From contig NZ_JAQOSP010000104.1 of NCBI RefSeq assembly GCF_030068475.1, forward strand, positions 1 through 64,000: 64,000 bases of DNA, given 5' to 3'. Shown here one piece after another: positions 1 to 9,352 of this stretch (position 1 is the first letter of the stretch; every line of letters starts with the position of its first letter). The translations under genes and the position numbers were made by a program. A model generated the notes under the pieces. It had not been told where the DNA came from, searched no databases, and saw only the letters and a program-made list of their open reading frames with translations. This DNA is from Roseofilum acuticapitatum BLCC-M154. Its GTDB lineage: Bacteria > Cyanobacteriota > Cyanobacteriia > Cyanobacteriales > Desertifilaceae.

Positions 1-153
1 ACCAGAAACGTAAACATCCGAACGATCTTGGAAGTAACATTTGAGAGATTCTACGCCATAAACAAGATAATCGCGAGCGGGGTCACTTTCAGCCATGGGC
101 GCTCCATCGGGTTCGGGGTAGATAATGGGACTTTTTAGGGAAGTGGGGTTCAT
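1..153 (-). CDS. Uma2 family endonuclease, N-terminal fragment (runs off the left edge)
   Basis: The first 51 codons of a minus-strand gene that continues beyond base 1. The start codon is the complement of 151-153. The translation contains a DGAPMAESDPARDYLVYGVE stretch, followed by a segment with CYFQDRSDVYVSG. This is the usual opening of Uma2 (DUF820) proteins, a PD-(D/E)XK nuclease-fold family greatly expanded in cyanobacteria and often linked to transposons or restriction-like functions. The catalytic core lies outside the window, so activity cannot be judged. The next gene upstream on the same strand (181-420) ends 27 bases before this start, so the two may be cotranscribed. Confidence 0.72.
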   Translation of the reverse strand, partial: MNPTSLKSPIIYPEPDGAPMAESDPARDYLVYGVESLKCYFQDRSDVYVSG

Positions 154-180
154 GGTTAACTGGGGATTTAAGGGATAAGT

Positions 181-420
181 TTACTCTCGATCGTCTGAAG
201 ATAATTGGTTCATAAATTCCTCAATGTCTGCTGCTGCCTCATCTAGAGCGGCTTCATCAATTGTTTCCGGTTCTTGAAATTGATGGGAACTGAAGGGGTC
301 TGACTTCTGGGTAGAAGATTGGGGAATTTTACCGGTTTTCAGAGTTTCTCCTAGTTGATGGAGGGAGTGCTGAAATTCTTGTTCGGCATGGGTGTGGGGG
401 TCTTGTGGATGTTGATTCAT
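181..420 (-). CDS. small acidic hypothetical protein
   Basis: A 79-residue protein with no recognised domain. It is very rich in Gln, Glu, Asp and His (N-terminus MNQHPQDPHTHAEQEFQHSL) and ends in an acidic helix-like segment EAALDEAAADIEEFMNQL. No signal peptide or membrane segment is visible, so it is probably cytosolic and partly disordered. It lies just upstream of the Uma2 gene on the same strand and is divergent from lpdA, with a 145-base gap. No function is assigned. It is judged real from its position and its cyanobacterial-looking composition, not from a family match. Confidence 0.5.
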   Translation of the reverse strand: MNQHPQDPHTHAEQEFQHSLHQLGETLKTGKIPQSSTQKSDPFSSHQFQEPETIDEAALDEAAADIEEFMNQLSSDDRE

Positions 421-565
421 AAGAGTAAAAAGGATACGCCAGGTTCCGTTGATGCTACCAAACTTAAGTCTTTCTTCTGTTATAACTCACTCCATCGTCT
501 GAACCCCGAAGCGTTGTAAAATCAAGGGCAAACGAGTTAGTGAATTACAGAAGCCGGAGCAAAAT

Positions 566-1990
566 ATGAGCGAGTTTGATTACGATTTGATCATTATTGG
601 TGCTGGAGTCGGGGGACATGGGGCAGCTCTCCATGCAGTCAGTTGTGGACTGAAAACGGCGATTGTGGAAGCCGCAGAGATGGGGGGAACCTGTGTCAAC
701 CGAGGATGTATTCCTTCTAAGGCTCTGTTGGCTGCTTCGGGACGGGTGCGGGAGTTACAGGATGCGGATCACTTGAAGGATTTGGGGATTCAAGTGGGTG
801 GTGTGAATTTCGATCGCCAGGCGATCGCCGATCATGCTAATAATTTAGTCGATAAAATTCAATCTGACCTGACCAATAGTCTGAAACGGCTGAAAGTGGA
901 TATTCTGCGCGGTTGGGGTAAGGTGGCTGCTCCCCAGAAGGTGACGGTGGAAAATGATGGAGACTTAAAGACGTTTACGGCTAAGGATATTATTGTGGCT
1001 CCGGGTTCGGTTCCCTTTGTGCCTCCAGGGATTCAAATTGATGGGAAAACTGTCTTTACGAGCGATCATTCGGTGCGTTTGGAGTCTTTGCCCCCCTGGA
1101 TTGCGGTGATCGGTAGCGGCTATATTGGCTTAGAGTTTACGGATGTGTATACGGCGTTGGGTTGCGAGGTGACGCTGATTGAGGCGTTGGATAAGTTGAT
1201 GCCGACATTCGATCCGGATATTGCTAAACAAGCGCAACGGGTTTTGATTGCGCCTCGTGATATTGAAACCCGTGTGGGAATGTTGGCGATGAAAATTACG
1301 CCGGGATCTCCGGTGGTGATTGAGTTGGCGGATGCGAAAACGAAGGAAGTTAAAGAGGTTTTAGAGGTTGATGCTTGTTTGGTGGCGACGGGACGCATTC
1401 CTACGGCGAAGAATATGGGCTTAGAGTCGGTGGGGGTAGAGTTGGATCGGCGTGGCTTTATTCCGGTGGATGATACGATGGCGGTGTTGTCGGATGGGCA
1501 GAAGGTTCCCCATCTTTGGGCGATCGGCGATGCGACGGGTAAGATGATGTTGGCCCATGCTGCTTCGGCTCAAGGGATTGTGGCGGTGGAAAATATGTGC
1601 GGTCGTCCGCGTACTATGGATTATCGCTCGATTCCGGCGGCGGCGTTTACCCATCCAGAAATTAGTTATGTGGGGTTGAGCGAACCGCAAGCGAAGGAAT
1701 TAGGTGAGGCGGAAGGTTTTGAAGTGGCTACGGTACGGTCTTATTTTAAGGGGAATTCTAAGGCGATCGCCGAAGGAGACACCGAAGGCATGGCGAAAGT
1801 GATCTACCGTAAGGATAATGGGGAAGTTCTCGGCGTTCATATTATCGGCCCCCATGCAGCCGATTTGATTCATGAGGCATCGGCGGCGATCGCCAAACGG
1901 GAATCTGTCCACACCCTCGCCCATTTAGTCCATACCCATCCTACTCTCTCGGAAGTTCTGGATGAAGCCTACAAACGGGCGATCGGTTAA
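566..1990 (+). CDS. lpdA: dihydrolipoyl dehydrogenase (E3)
   Basis: A flavoprotein that reoxidises dihydrolipoamide using NAD+. It is the shared E3 subunit of pyruvate dehydrogenase and the glycine cleavage system (gcvT also lies in this window). At 474 residues it has the usual length. The N-terminal FAD site is GAGVGG (residues 12-17). The redox disulfide is C43-VNRG-C48 within [13 protein letters not shown]. The NAD-binding motif is [11 protein letters not shown] near residue 180. The C-terminal HTHPT holds the catalytic His (about 458) that acts across the dimer. The start at 566 follows a short purine-rich stretch and gives the standard N-terminus. It is transcribed alone, divergent from 181-420. 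Confidence 0.95.
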   Translation: MSEFDYDLIIIGAGVGGHGAALHAVSCGLKTAIVEAAEMGGTCVNRGCIPSKALLAASGRVRELQDADHLKDLGIQVGGVNFDRQAIADHANNLVDKIQSDLTNSLKRLKVDILRGWGKVAAPQKVTVENDGDLKTFTAKDIIVAPGSVPFVPPGIQIDGKTVFTSDHSVRLESLPPWIAVIGSGYIGLEFTDVYTALGCEVTLIEALDKLMPTFDPDIAKQAQRVLIAPRDIETRVGMLAMKITPGSPVVIELADAKTKEVKEVLEVDACLVATGRIPTAKNMGLESVGVELDRRGFIPVDDTMAVLSDGQKVPHLWAIGDATGKMMLAHAASAQGIVAVENMCGRPRTMDYRSIPAAAFTHPEISYVGLSEPQAKELGEAEGFEVATVRSYFKGNSKAIAEGDTEGMAKVIYRKDNGEVLGVHIIGPHAADLIHEASAAIAKRESVHTLAHLVHTHPTLSEVLDEAYKRAIG

Positions 1991-2013
1991 AGTTTACCGA
2001 TAGTTTAGTTCAA

Positions 2014-2043
2014 GGGTTAGGTTAGTTGATTCTAGCCTGACCC
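2014..2043 (+). terminator. possible terminator of lpdA
   Basis: An imperfect 12-bp inverted repeat (GGGTTAGGTTAG / CTAGCCTGACCC, two G-U pairs in RNA) with a 6-base loop, 24 bases after the lpdA stop. No T-tract follows, so termination is uncertain. Confidence 0.35.
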
Positions 2044-2178
2044 GAATTGGCTCTGGGATCTGGCATTAATATTTAGGTAAAAAATAGTTGCCTTAAAATG
2101 CTCTCTTCTGACTCCCCTTGACAAGGCTCCCAGAGTTTGTGCAACACTATGAGCTTATGGTCTTTTCCTGAATCCTCC

Positions 2179-3078
2179 ATGCAAATTCGTCGTCGTCCCC
2201 CCAGTCCCACCTTTTCCATCAGCCACCTGCAATATCAAGTGAGCGTACCCGGTAGCGAACCCCGCAATATTCTGGAAAAAATTGTCTGGCACAAGGAAAC
2301 GGAAGTACAAGCCCAACGGGAAAAGGTATCCTTAAGCGACTTGAAACGACGCATCGAAGCGGTGGCTCCAGCTCAAGATTTTCTCGCTGCACTGCGTAAA
2401 GGGAAAACCCAACCGGCGGTGATTGCAGAGGTCAAAAAAGCATCGCCATCAAAAGGAGTCATCCGGGAAAACTTCGATCCAGTGGCGATCGCCCAATCCT
2501 ACCAGCAAGGAGGAGCCAGTTGTTTATCCGTATTAACCGATCAGAAATTTTTCCAAGGCAGCTTTGAAAATTTAGCCAAAGTTCGCGCTGCCGTTGATTT
2601 ACCCCTATTGTGCAAAGAATTTATTATATATCCCTACCAAATCTATCAAGCGCGAGTACATGGAGCCGATGCCGTTCTCCTCATTGCCGCCATCCTCTCT
2701 GACCAAGACCTAAAATACTTTAGCAAAATTGTTCGCGCCCTAGGCATGACCGCCTTAATAGAAGTTCATTCCCTGGAAGAACTTGACCGAGTATTAGCCT
2801 TAGATTCCGTAACATTGATTGGCGTTAATAACCGCAACCTAGAAGATTTTACCGTAGACCTCAAAACTACAGAAACCCTCTATAATACTCGCCGCGAACC
2901 GCTCCAAAATCGGGACATTCTGCTCGTGAGTGAATCTGGGCTTCATACCCCTGACGACCTGCAATTTGTCGCCTCCGTAGGCGCTCAAGCCGTCCTCATA
3001 GGAGAATCATTAGTCAAACAAGACAACCCTGGACAAGCAATAGCCGCCCTCTTTTCAGACCAACATCAACTACAATAA
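2179..3078 (+). CDS. trpC: indole-3-glycerol phosphate synthase
   Basis: Converts CdRP to indole-3-glycerol phosphate in tryptophan synthesis, as a cytosolic (beta/alpha)8 barrel. Recognisable elements are [13 protein letters not shown] with the catalytic Lys, [23 protein letters not shown] and LLVSESGL near the phosphate site. An in-frame ATG at 2137 would add 14 residues ([14 protein letters not shown]). The start at 2179 gives the [11 protein letters not shown] opening typical of cyanobacterial TrpC and is preferred. The gene stands apart from other trp genes, as is usual in cyanobacteria, and is followed closely by a small conserved gene on the same strand. Confidence 0.93.
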   Translation: MQIRRRPPSPTFSISHLQYQVSVPGSEPRNILEKIVWHKETEVQAQREKVSLSDLKRRIEAVAPAQDFLAALRKGKTQPAVIAEVKKASPSKGVIRENFDPVAIAQSYQQGGASCLSVLTDQKFFQGSFENLAKVRAAVDLPLLCKEFIIYPYQIYQARVHGADAVLLIAAILSDQDLKYFSKIVRALGMTALIEVHSLEELDRVLALDSVTLIGVNNRNLEDFTVDLKTTETLYNTRREPLQNRDILLVSESGLHTPDDLQFVASVGAQAVLIGESLVKQDNPGQAIAALFSDQHQLQ

Positions 3079-3140
3079 CCAAAAAGTCCCCGATATCCAT
3101 CCCATTGCATACAGCTCTTTTTCCCTCAATCAATTCAACT

Positions 3141-3380
3141 ATGCAGCCTATCCCGGTTCCCTCTCATGTTCACTATGAACTTCTCCTCCAACTCCTAGAG
3201 CGTCAAACTTGGATAGCCGTTGAAGGCCAATCTGTTCAGCGAGAACAAGTTCATCAACTCATTGCCACCCTGCGTAAAGCCCTAGCTCAACAGCGTCAAC
3301 TCGAACAAAGTTGCCAACGCTCTAACTTACCCGTAGAGTATCGTTGGTCTTTAAATGAGGATAGCCCAAAAGAGCGTTAA
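3141..3380 (+). CDS. DUF5340-like small cyanobacterial protein
   Basis: About 79 residues. The opening PIPVPSHVHYELLLQLLERQT matches my memory of DUF5340, a family confined to cyanobacteria with no assigned function. The remainder is a Gln-rich helical segment (REQVHQLIATLRKALAQQRQ). No signal or membrane segment. An upstream in-frame ATG at 3105 would add 12 unlikely residues. It starts 62 bases after the trpC stop and could share its transcript. The family match is from recall, not a search. Confidence 0.7.
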   Translation: MQPIPVPSHVHYELLLQLLERQTWIAVEGQSVQREQVHQLIATLRKALAQQRQLEQSCQRSNLPVEYRWSLNEDSPKER

Positions 3381-3507
3381 ACCCTGGTCATCAATAATGG
3401 GTAATCACTTACTTCTGACCTCTTGTGATCCGGATCGGCCTTCTTATCAGTGATTAGGTTAAAATGAGGTTAAGGGGTCAATCATTGTCAAACTCAACCG
3501 TCCACCC

Positions 3508-3705
3508 ATGTTAAAACCAGGAACTTTAGTGCAGGTTCTCTATCCAGATTATGCAGCCGGTGCATTAGGATATCTCAAAGCCGAAGAAGACAAAGGACGG
3601 TGGATTGTGCAACTGATTCAAAATCCCATAGAAGACCCCAATGAACCTCTACTGTTATCTTTGGAAGAATCAGAATTTGAAGTGATCGATCCCCAACCTC
3701 CATAA
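3508..3705 (+). CDS. conserved small hypothetical protein
   Basis: A 65-residue protein beginning MLKPGTLVQVLYPDYAAGALGY and ending in an acidic tail (LEESEFEVIDPQPP). The first half reads like a small beta-barrel (SH3/KOW-like) alternating hydrophobic pattern: GTLVQVL, GALGYLKAEE, GRWIVQLI. That fold is a guess from pattern alone. No catalytic residues are evident. It lies 32 bases upstream of the next small gene in the same direction, so the two probably share a transcript. Function unknown. Confidence 0.6.
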   Translation: MLKPGTLVQVLYPDYAAGALGYLKAEEDKGRWIVQLIQNPIEDPNEPLLLSLEESEFEVIDPQPP

Positions 3706-3737
3706 AAAACATTGATTCATATCCCTAAAGGAGTCTA

Positions 3738-3968
3738 ATGATGAAAGAACAATTTTTATATCCCCGGAATCCCTACCATGGTAAACTCACCCCGGATCGT
3801 CTGCTTTTTAATGCCAATTTACAAGAATTTGCCCAAAAAGTAAGCATCATCAGCGCCTTAGAAACCAATGGGAAAATCACGCCTCTTGAATCCTATCACC
3901 GCGTCAAAAACTTGTGGGAAGAATTCCACCATACCCGTCAAGGATTAGATATTCAAGATTCAGCTTAA
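3738..3968 (+). CDS. DUF7219-like small cyanobacterial protein
   Basis: A 76-residue protein with the core FLYPRNPYHGKLTPDRLLFNANLQEFAQKV followed by ISALETNGKI and YHRVKNLWEEF. I recognise this as a cyanobacterial family of unknown function, which I recall as DUF7219. It is soluble and mainly helical. AAAGGAG at 3726-3732 provides a good ribosome binding site. ATG at 3738 or 3741 could be used (MMKEQ or MKEQ). It closes the small operon and is followed by a clear hairpin terminator at 4039-4070. Confidence 0.68.
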   Translation: MMKEQFLYPRNPYHGKLTPDRLLFNANLQEFAQKVSIISALETNGKITPLESYHRVKNLWEEFHHTRQGLDIQDSA

Positions 3969-4038
3969 ATCTACGTCTGCTGTTTCTCATCAACCCTAAA
4001 ACAGGATTGGTTAACCCATGAAATACTGGTATAATGGG

Positions 4039-4070
4039 AACCGGATATCTACCGCATATCCGGTTTTCTC
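4039..4070 (+). terminator. hairpin terminator after the small-gene operon
   Basis: A perfect 10-bp stem (AACCGGATAT / ATATCCGGTT) with a 7-base loop, followed by TTCTC. It lies 70 bases after the stop of the gene ending at 3968. No gene lies between it and the minus-strand kinase ending at 4407. Confidence 0.6.
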
Positions 4071-4079
4071 ATATAGTAT

Positions 4080-4164
4080 GTCATTGCGAATGGAGCGGAG
4101 CGGAATGAAGCAATCTCCCCAATTTTGGAAATTGTAGCGATTGCTTCCCTGCGGTCGCAATGAC
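4080..4164. repeat. REP/MITE-like palindromic repeat with GTCATTGCGA ends
   Basis: An 85-base element with perfect 10-bp terminal inverted repeats, GTCATTGCGA and TCGCAATGAC. Internal complementary blocks (GAAGCAATC with GATTGCTTC; CAATTT with AAATTG) let the whole unit fold as one long hairpin. Repeats of this kind are widespread in bacterial intergenic DNA. A diverged copy lies at 44205-44289, with related flanking sequence (TTTAACTGGACTTGATAT here, TTTAAGCGGATTTGATAT there). The open frame at 4141-4332 falls in this repeat DNA and is not taken as a gene. Confidence 0.7.
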
Positions 4165-4395
4165 AAGTATTTAACTGGACTTGATATCATATCATATCAA
4201 GTTCGCTTAAATACCCTAATTAAAAATCCAGGGAGCAAGATGCTCCCACTCCAGTCATATCAAAGAATTCGAGGAGTGCGGGCATCTTGCCCGCTTCTTA
4301 ACAAATTAACTGGACTTGATATCATATCATAAAGATTCCAGGAGTGCGGGCATCTTGCCCACTTCTTAACCCATTGAGACTTCATATCATCCGAT
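4165..4395. repeat. dispersed repeat block (GGGAGC...GCTCCC and GCGGGCATCTTGCCCGC units)
   Basis: Fills the gap between 3968 and 4407. It contains two direct copies of TAACTGGACTTGATATCAT (about 4171 and 4309). It also has a GGGAGCAAGATGCTCCC palindrome near 4230 and two copies of an AGGAGTGCGGGCATCTTGCCC unit. A two-part version of the same block recurs at 47417-47497, and the first part alone at 42108-42150. No coding function is seen. Confidence 0.65.
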
Positions 4396-4406
4396 CCCTA
4401 AAATTG

Positions 4407-6293
4407 CTATATCTCACCATAAGGTAACTGAAGATAAAACTCACTGCCTTGATTTAAAGTCGAATGATAATCCAAAACCCCTTTATGTTTATTCACCACA
4501 ATTTGATAACTGGTAGCCAAACCTAGTCCTGTACCTTTCCCAACCACCTTAGTGGTGAAAAATGGGTCAAAAATTCGATCTCGAATGGTCTCAGGAATAC
4601 CGGTTCCATTATCTTTAATAACCACTTCAATAAATGATGACTTTAAAACATGAGTGACGATCTCAATTTGAGGTTTTTCTAGACTTTGATCCGACCATTT
4701 ACCCTTTTGAGATGCTTCATCTATAGCGTCAATAGCATTACTCAAAATATTAAGAAAAACTTGATTTAAAAGACCAGGATAGCATTGTACTAAAGGCAAT
4801 TTCCCATAATCACGAATAACTTTAATTTCTTGAGAATTCGACTTTAAATATAATCGACTAGCCAGAATGCTCAGAGTCAAGTCTAAATGCTCATTCAGAT
4901 TAATCGATTTACAACCTTCTTCATCCAAACTTGAAAATGTCCGTAATCCTTTGACTAATTGTCGCACTCGCTCAGTACCTGACTGCATAGAATTGAAGAG
5001 TTTGTGCAGATCGGATTCTACAAATTCCCAATCCGTTTCCTCTAACTTTTGGGTAATTTCTTCAGGGGGATTAGGCACATGATCTTGATAGGCTTTAATC
5101 AACTCGGTTAAGTCATTAAAATATTGACGGGCGTAAACTAAATTGCCATGAATGAAATTGACAGGATTATTAAATTCGTGGGCAACTCCAGCGACTAACT
5201 GACCCAAAGAAGACATTTTTTCCGTTTGGACTAATTGCGCTTGGGTGCGTTGGAGTTCTCCTAATGCTTCCGTTAACTCGCGAGCGGTTTGATCCGACTT
5301 TTCTTTGGCTTGACGCAGATAATTTTGTTCCCAGTCTTGCGCTCTCCAAACGACAAAGAGCATGAGCAGAACTAAACAGATGATCATTAATGCCAGAATG
5401 TGTAAAGGTCGCAGATCTTGGTCAATATTCTGGCGAGGGATGACTAAAGCAATAGAAAAATCCGCTTCTTCGAGGGGAACATAGGCCAGATAGTAATCTT
5501 GACCGAACCAACGGACTAAATTGAGTCCCTGTTGGCCGTTAATCATCTGTTGGGCTAACTGCCTTAAAACGGGATCTTTACTGTTGAGTAATGAGGTCGG
5601 TTCATCGGATTCAACTTGAAATATTTCTAGATCGCGAGGCACAAGGGGAACGCCCTGGGAATCGAGCATAAATCCATAGCTTCCCGGCCCATAGGATAAC
5701 TTCTCGATGACTTGGACTAAACGTTTCAGGGGTACTGGAGCGGCGATCGCCCCTTTGGGCTGATTATCTAAGGGGGCATCCGGAGTAATGGGAGCAGCAA
5801 TCACAATCTGTAATAAGCCTGTAGAGCGTGAAACCAGAGGATCGGACACATTCACCCGTCCTTGCATCGCTCGCTGCCAGTACAGGCGATCTTTGGCATC
5901 ACCACTCTTACCTTCACTGGTATAAAACTTTCCTTCAGTATCAAAAAAGACGACAATATTAAACGGCTCAATTCTTTGAGCTTCTTGGATTAAATAAGGC
6001 TGAATCTGTTTCAAGTCTAAGGAGCGAGCCGTAGGACTATTGGCGATCGTTTCCACTTCTGTCTTGCGCTTGCCAATCCATTCATCGACCGCTTGCACCC
6101 CATCTCTTACATCTTGTAGGGCGTTATTCTGAAGTTTGTTGAGCAGAGCATTATAGGCTTTTTGATAAGTATAATAACCAATAATGCCGGAACTCACTAG
6201 GGTCATACCGACGATCGCCGAAATAAAAATACGATGTTTACTCAATGCAGATAATTGCATATTAGAGCGGATCAGTTGCCACATAGCGATCAT
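4407..6293 (-). CDS. membrane sensor histidine kinase with extracellular cache domain
   Basis: A 628-residue two-component sensor. One membrane segment lies near residues 23-45 ([22 protein letters not shown]). A periplasmic dCache-like region spans about 46-295 ([34 protein letters not shown]). The second membrane segment is near 297-317. Then come a coiled coil and the dimerisation/phosphoacceptor helix [19 protein letters not shown] with the phospho-His. The ATPase domain has an N box ([11 protein letters not shown]), G1 (DNGTGIPE) and G2 (GKGTGLGLA). The HEFNNP version of the H box is common in cyanobacterial kinases. No response regulator lies next to it; glcD lies 50 bases upstream on the same strand. 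The ligand is unknown. Start codons at 6293 or slightly inside are equally possible. Confidence 0.9.
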   Translation of the reverse strand: MIAMWQLIRSNMQLSALSKHRIFISAIVGMTLVSSGIIGYYTYQKAYNALLNKLQNNALQDVRDGVQAVDEWIGKRKTEVETIANSPTARSLDLKQIQPYLIQEAQRIEPFNIVVFFDTEGKFYTSEGKSGDAKDRLYWQRAMQGRVNVSDPLVSRSTGLLQIVIAAPITPDAPLDNQPKGAIAAPVPLKRLVQVIEKLSYGPGSYGFMLDSQGVPLVPRDLEIFQVESDEPTSLLNSKDPVLRQLAQQMINGQQGLNLVRWFGQDYYLAYVPLEEADFSIALVIPRQNIDQDLRPLHILALMIICLVLLMLFVVWRAQDWEQNYLRQAKEKSDQTARELTEALGELQRTQAQLVQTEKMSSLGQLVAGVAHEFNNPVNFIHGNLVYARQYFNDLTELIKAYQDHVPNPPEEITQKLEETDWEFVESDLHKLFNSMQSGTERVRQLVKGLRTFSSLDEEGCKSINLNEHLDLTLSILASRLYLKSNSQEIKVIRDYGKLPLVQCYPGLLNQVFLNILSNAIDAIDEASQKGKWSDQSLEKPQIEIVTHVLKSSFIEVVIKDNGTGIPETIRDRIFDPFFTTKVVGKGTGLGLATSYQIVVNKHKGVLDYHSTLNQGSEFYLQLPYGEI

Positions 6294-6343
6294 CGCCAGC
6301 CATAAAGGGTTAAGGGAGGAGTGTCAATAAATCTATTTTAGAC

Positions 6344-7834
6344 TTAAAATAAATCTACTCCTGTATTCTCATTCACTAATTTGGCTTTCACTTGAGCGGC
6401 TTCTCCACAACTCTTAGGCGTGGGAAACAACTTACCGGGATTAGCTAACCCTTGGGGATTGAACACCGATCTAACCCATTGCATTGTTTCCAAATCTATA
6501 GGGGTAAACATCCGATCCATATAACAGAGTTTATCCGCTCCAATCCCATGCTCTCCTGAAATACTGCCCCCGACTTTTACACAGATTTTCAGAATTTCTC
6601 CCCCTAATTCCTCCACCATTTCTAAAGCTCCGGGAATAGAATTATCATAGAGCAATAAGGGATGAAGATTCCCATCGCCTGCATGAAACACATTTGCAAC
6701 GGGATAGCCATATTTTTCGCTCAGTTTCTCAATTTCTCCTAATACATAGGGCAGTTGAGTCCGGGGAATCACCCCATCTTGGACATAATAATCGGGTTTA
6801 ATCTTGCCCACAGCCGCAAACGCTGCTTTACGACCTTTCCATAATCGTAAACGTTCTTCTGGATCGGTGGCAGTCGTGATATCTCTGGCTCCATTTTGGC
6901 GACAAATTTGGGCAATGCGCTGGGCATTTTCCGCTACTTCTACCTCTAGTCCATCCACTTCGACTAAAAGAATGGCGACCGCATCTCTAGGATAACAATT
7001 GGTGGCGACTACATCTTCAACGGCGTTAATACTAAAATTGTCCATCATTTCCATACCGGCCGGCACAATCCCCGCACTCACGATATCGGAAACCGCAGCA
7101 CCGGCGGCTTCAATACTGGTAAAATCAGCTAGTAGGACTTGAATGGCTTCGGCTTGTTTAATAATCCGCAATCGAATTTCTGTGGCAATCCCTAGGGTTC
7201 CTTCTGAACCCACAAATAATCCGGTCAGGTCATATCCGGGCATTTCCGGGACTTCTCCCCCCACATCGACAATTGAGCCATCGGGAAGAACGAGTTTTAA
7301 GCCGAGAACATGGTTGGTGGTAACTCCATACTTAAAGCAATGAACGCCGCCTGAGTTTTCTGCTACATTACCACCAATGGAGCAAATAATTTGACTGGAG
7401 GGATCGGGGGCATAATAGAACCCTGCACCGCTTACGGCTTGGGTGACCCAGTTATTAATGACAGCCGGTTGGACAATGACCTGTTGATTGTCTAGGTCAA
7501 TATCGAGGATCTGACGCATAAAAGCGGTGGAAATTAAGACCCCATTTTCGACGGGGAGAGCGCCACCAGAGAGTCCTGTTCCTGCACCCCGCGCTACCCA
7601 GGGCAGTTGATAGCGATCGCATAATTTGACGGTTTCTGCCACTTCTTGGGTATTGCGCGGCAGTAACACCAATTTGGGCCGCACCCGATAACTGGTCAAG
7701 CCATCACATTCATAGGTGAGTAGTTCTTCCTTGCGCTGGATAACCCCTTTCCGGCCAAGGACTTGTTCAAAGTCTCGAATAATACGTTTCCAATCGGAGG
7801 TCGTGCGGTCGGTTTGGGGCGGAGAACTGAGCAT
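6344..7834 (-). CDS. glcD: glycolate oxidase/dehydrogenase subunit GlcD
   Basis: An FAD-linked oxidase that converts glycolate to glyoxylate in photorespiration. The FAD-binding PCMH domain has ARGAGTGLSGGALPV and the C-terminal lobe has FHAGDGNLHPLLLYD and GGSISGEHGIG, all diagnostic of GlcD/D-lactate dehydrogenase proteins. About 496 residues from the start at 7834 (MLSSPPQ). An upstream ATG at 7888 would add 18 residues (MMEILRK...) and cannot be excluded. It lies between an inositol-phosphatase-like gene (78 bases upstream) and a sensor kinase (50 bases downstream), all on the minus strand. GlcE and GlcF are not in the window. The substrate (glycolate or D-lactate) cannot be told from sequence alone. 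Confidence 0.9.
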   Translation of the reverse strand: MLSSPPQTDRTTSDWKRIIRDFEQVLGRKGVIQRKEELLTYECDGLTSYRVRPKLVLLPRNTQEVAETVKLCDRYQLPWVARGAGTGLSGGALPVENGVLISTAFMRQILDIDLDNQQVIVQPAVINNWVTQAVSGAGFYYAPDPSSQIICSIGGNVAENSGGVHCFKYGVTTNHVLGLKLVLPDGSIVDVGGEVPEMPGYDLTGLFVGSEGTLGIATEIRLRIIKQAEAIQVLLADFTSIEAAGAAVSDIVSAGIVPAGMEMMDNFSINAVEDVVATNCYPRDAVAILLVEVDGLEVEVAENAQRIAQICRQNGARDITTATDPEERLRLWKGRKAAFAAVGKIKPDYYVQDGVIPRTQLPYVLGEIEKLSEKYGYPVANVFHAGDGNLHPLLLYDNSIPGALEMVEELGGEILKICVKVGGSISGEHGIGADKLCYMDRMFTPIDLETMQWVRSVFNPQGLANPGKLFPTPKSCGEAAQVKAKLVNENTGVDLF

Positions 7835-7912
7835 GGCGATCGGGTAAAAAGGGGTGACTCTTTCTACTTTACGCAAGATCTCCATCATTGGCCAAGATCG
7901 AGAGTCCAGGGA

Positions 7913-8767
7913 TTAACTTTGAATGGAATACACGGCTTTCTGTAATCCAGGTAAGAGTGCGTCAATATAGTCTGGCCAACCAATAACGATCATTTGCTCG
8001 TGGGCTAGGGTATCCGGATGAATGGCATTGGGGCTAAACTCCAGAGGTTGGCCATCAAGATCGCAACACATTAATCCGGCTTTCTGGGCTAAGGCGATCG
8101 GGCCGACGGTATCCCAGAGTTTCACCCGACGATTAAAATAGAAATACAAACCGACCCGGCCAAAAATTACTTCTAACACCTTTAAACCAAAACTCCCTAA
8201 AGAATTAAACTGAATTTGGGGAATAAACTGAGTTAGGGCTTGGCCATAGGTTTTGCGGTCTTGATAGCCAATTTGCACGGGACAGAATGACCCAGAAGGA
8301 GGGGCAGGCATTTGCGGAATGATGGCTTTGGGCAGTTCTTGACCTCGGATTTCAAACAACCCCCAATCCTGGCCGCCATAATATAATCTAGCCCGTGCGG
8401 GGGAATAAATCCAACCGGCGATCGGTTGATAATCCCGCAGCAGTCCCACCATGACGGCATAATCTTGACGGCCATTAACTAAGCTTTCTGTACCATCTAA
8501 GGGGTCAATACACCATAACTGTTCATATCCTTGATGGAATAAACCCCTAGATTGCTCATTTTCCTCCGTAATAATGCCATCTTGGGGAAACATGCCCCCA
8601 AAAACCTGAGACAGCTTCCGGTCTAAATAGCGATCGACATTCGTTACATAATCGCCCGGCCCTTTTTGATCCACCTCAAAAGACTGGCTCAGTAACTCAA
8701 TTTGTTGACCACACTCTTGTAAGACCTGAGTGATTTTGGGATTAAACTCAGATGCAATCCGATCCAT
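7913..8767 (-). CDS. inositol monophosphatase family phosphatase (SuhB/CysQ/HisN-like)
   Basis: A metal-dependent sugar or nucleotide phosphatase of the Mg2+/Li+-sensitive family. Metal-binding motifs are EEN (in TEENEQ), WCIDPLDGTESLV and the C-terminal VKLWDTVGPIALAQKAG. The first subdomain carries GPGDYVTNVDR. About 284 residues from the preferred start MDRIASEF at 8767; an ATG at 8803 would add 12 residues. Family members act on inositol-1-phosphate, PAP or histidinol phosphate, and sequence inspection cannot separate these. It lies between ycf35 (74 bases upstream) and glcD on the same strand. Confidence 0.85.
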   Translation of the reverse strand: MDRIASEFNPKITQVLQECGQQIELLSQSFEVDQKGPGDYVTNVDRYLDRKLSQVFGGMFPQDGIITEENEQSRGLFHQGYEQLWCIDPLDGTESLVNGRQDYAVMVGLLRDYQPIAGWIYSPARARLYYGGQDWGLFEIRGQELPKAIIPQMPAPPSGSFCPVQIGYQDRKTYGQALTQFIPQIQFNSLGSFGLKVLEVIFGRVGLYFYFNRRVKLWDTVGPIALAQKAGLMCCDLDGQPLEFSPNAIHPDTLAHEQMIVIGWPDYIDALLPGLQKAVYSIQS

Positions 8768-8840
8768 AGCGCTCTCAACATAAAAAAACGGGGTAACCAG
8801 CATTAGGTTAACCCGTTAACTTGGAAACGCGCTAGAGAAA

Positions 8841-9194
8841 TTACTTTTGTACGACCAATTTCACGTTCGCGTTTTGCAGACCAGGACGCTTAACTTCGCT
8901 TAGGGTCTTGTTGACTGCATACTTTTGGTTGATGGAGTTGATCAACTCGGTCTGGTTGTGCTTCTTAGCCACACCCCAGAGGTCAGCAATCAGGTCGAAA
9001 GAACCATCCGCATTGCGAGACCAGCCGAGGTCATACTCACCTTCGAGAACAGCAACGATATCAGCACGAACCTGTTGGCCGTTGTATCCGCGAACATTAG
9101 CTTCACTCTTAACGGAGATACCCAGGTCACGTAAGGAAGACTTCAGGATTTCAGCGTCGGTGATTTTGGTACGCAAGGTGCTAAAGTGAGACAT
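8841..9194 (-). CDS. ycf35: Ycf35 (DUF1257) protein
   Basis: A 117-residue protein, full length for Ycf35, a family conserved in cyanobacteria and red-algal plastids with no settled function. Features are MSHFSTLRTKI at the start, a central GYNGQQVRADIVAVLEGEYD, and FDLIADLWGV. A strong Shine-Dalgarno sequence (AGGAGG) sits 8-9 bases before the ATG. It is soluble, with no membrane segment. ycf46, another plastid-conserved gene, lies immediately upstream on the same strand. Two hairpins (9296-9348) separate them, so ycf35 may have its own promoter or be attenuated. Confidence 0.92.
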   Translation of the reverse strand: MSHFSTLRTKITDAEILKSSLRDLGISVKSEANVRGYNGQQVRADIVAVLEGEYDLGWSRNADGSFDLIADLWGVAKKHNQTELINSINQKYAVNKTLSEVKRPGLQNANVKLVVQK

Positions 9195-9295
9195 TTGAGA
9201 TTTCCTCCTAAGAAAACGGTGTTTGAGAGAAACGACAACTTATGGATTGAAACTATGCCTTCGATCGTTGATGGCGATCGCCGGCGTTGGATGAA

Positions 9296-9348
9296 ACTAG
9301 CGTTAGGGATACGCTAGTCTTTCCTCCTGTTGGGAGCAGGAGAGAAAG
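9296..9348 (-). terminator. two adjacent hairpins between ycf46 and ycf35
   Basis: Read on the minus strand, a stem CTTTCTCTCCTG / CAGGAGGAAAG directly follows the ycf46 stop. A second, perfect 8-bp stem ACTAGCGT / ACGCTAGT follows it. Neither has a long T-tract. They could terminate ycf46 or stabilise its 3' end. Confidence 0.5.
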
Positions 9349-9352
9349 TCTG

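Noticed and set aside
4141-4332. 63-codon open frame on the plus strand
   Set aside because: Lies wholly within dispersed repeats; the translation repeats a TGLDIIS segment, which reflects DNA repetition, not a protein.
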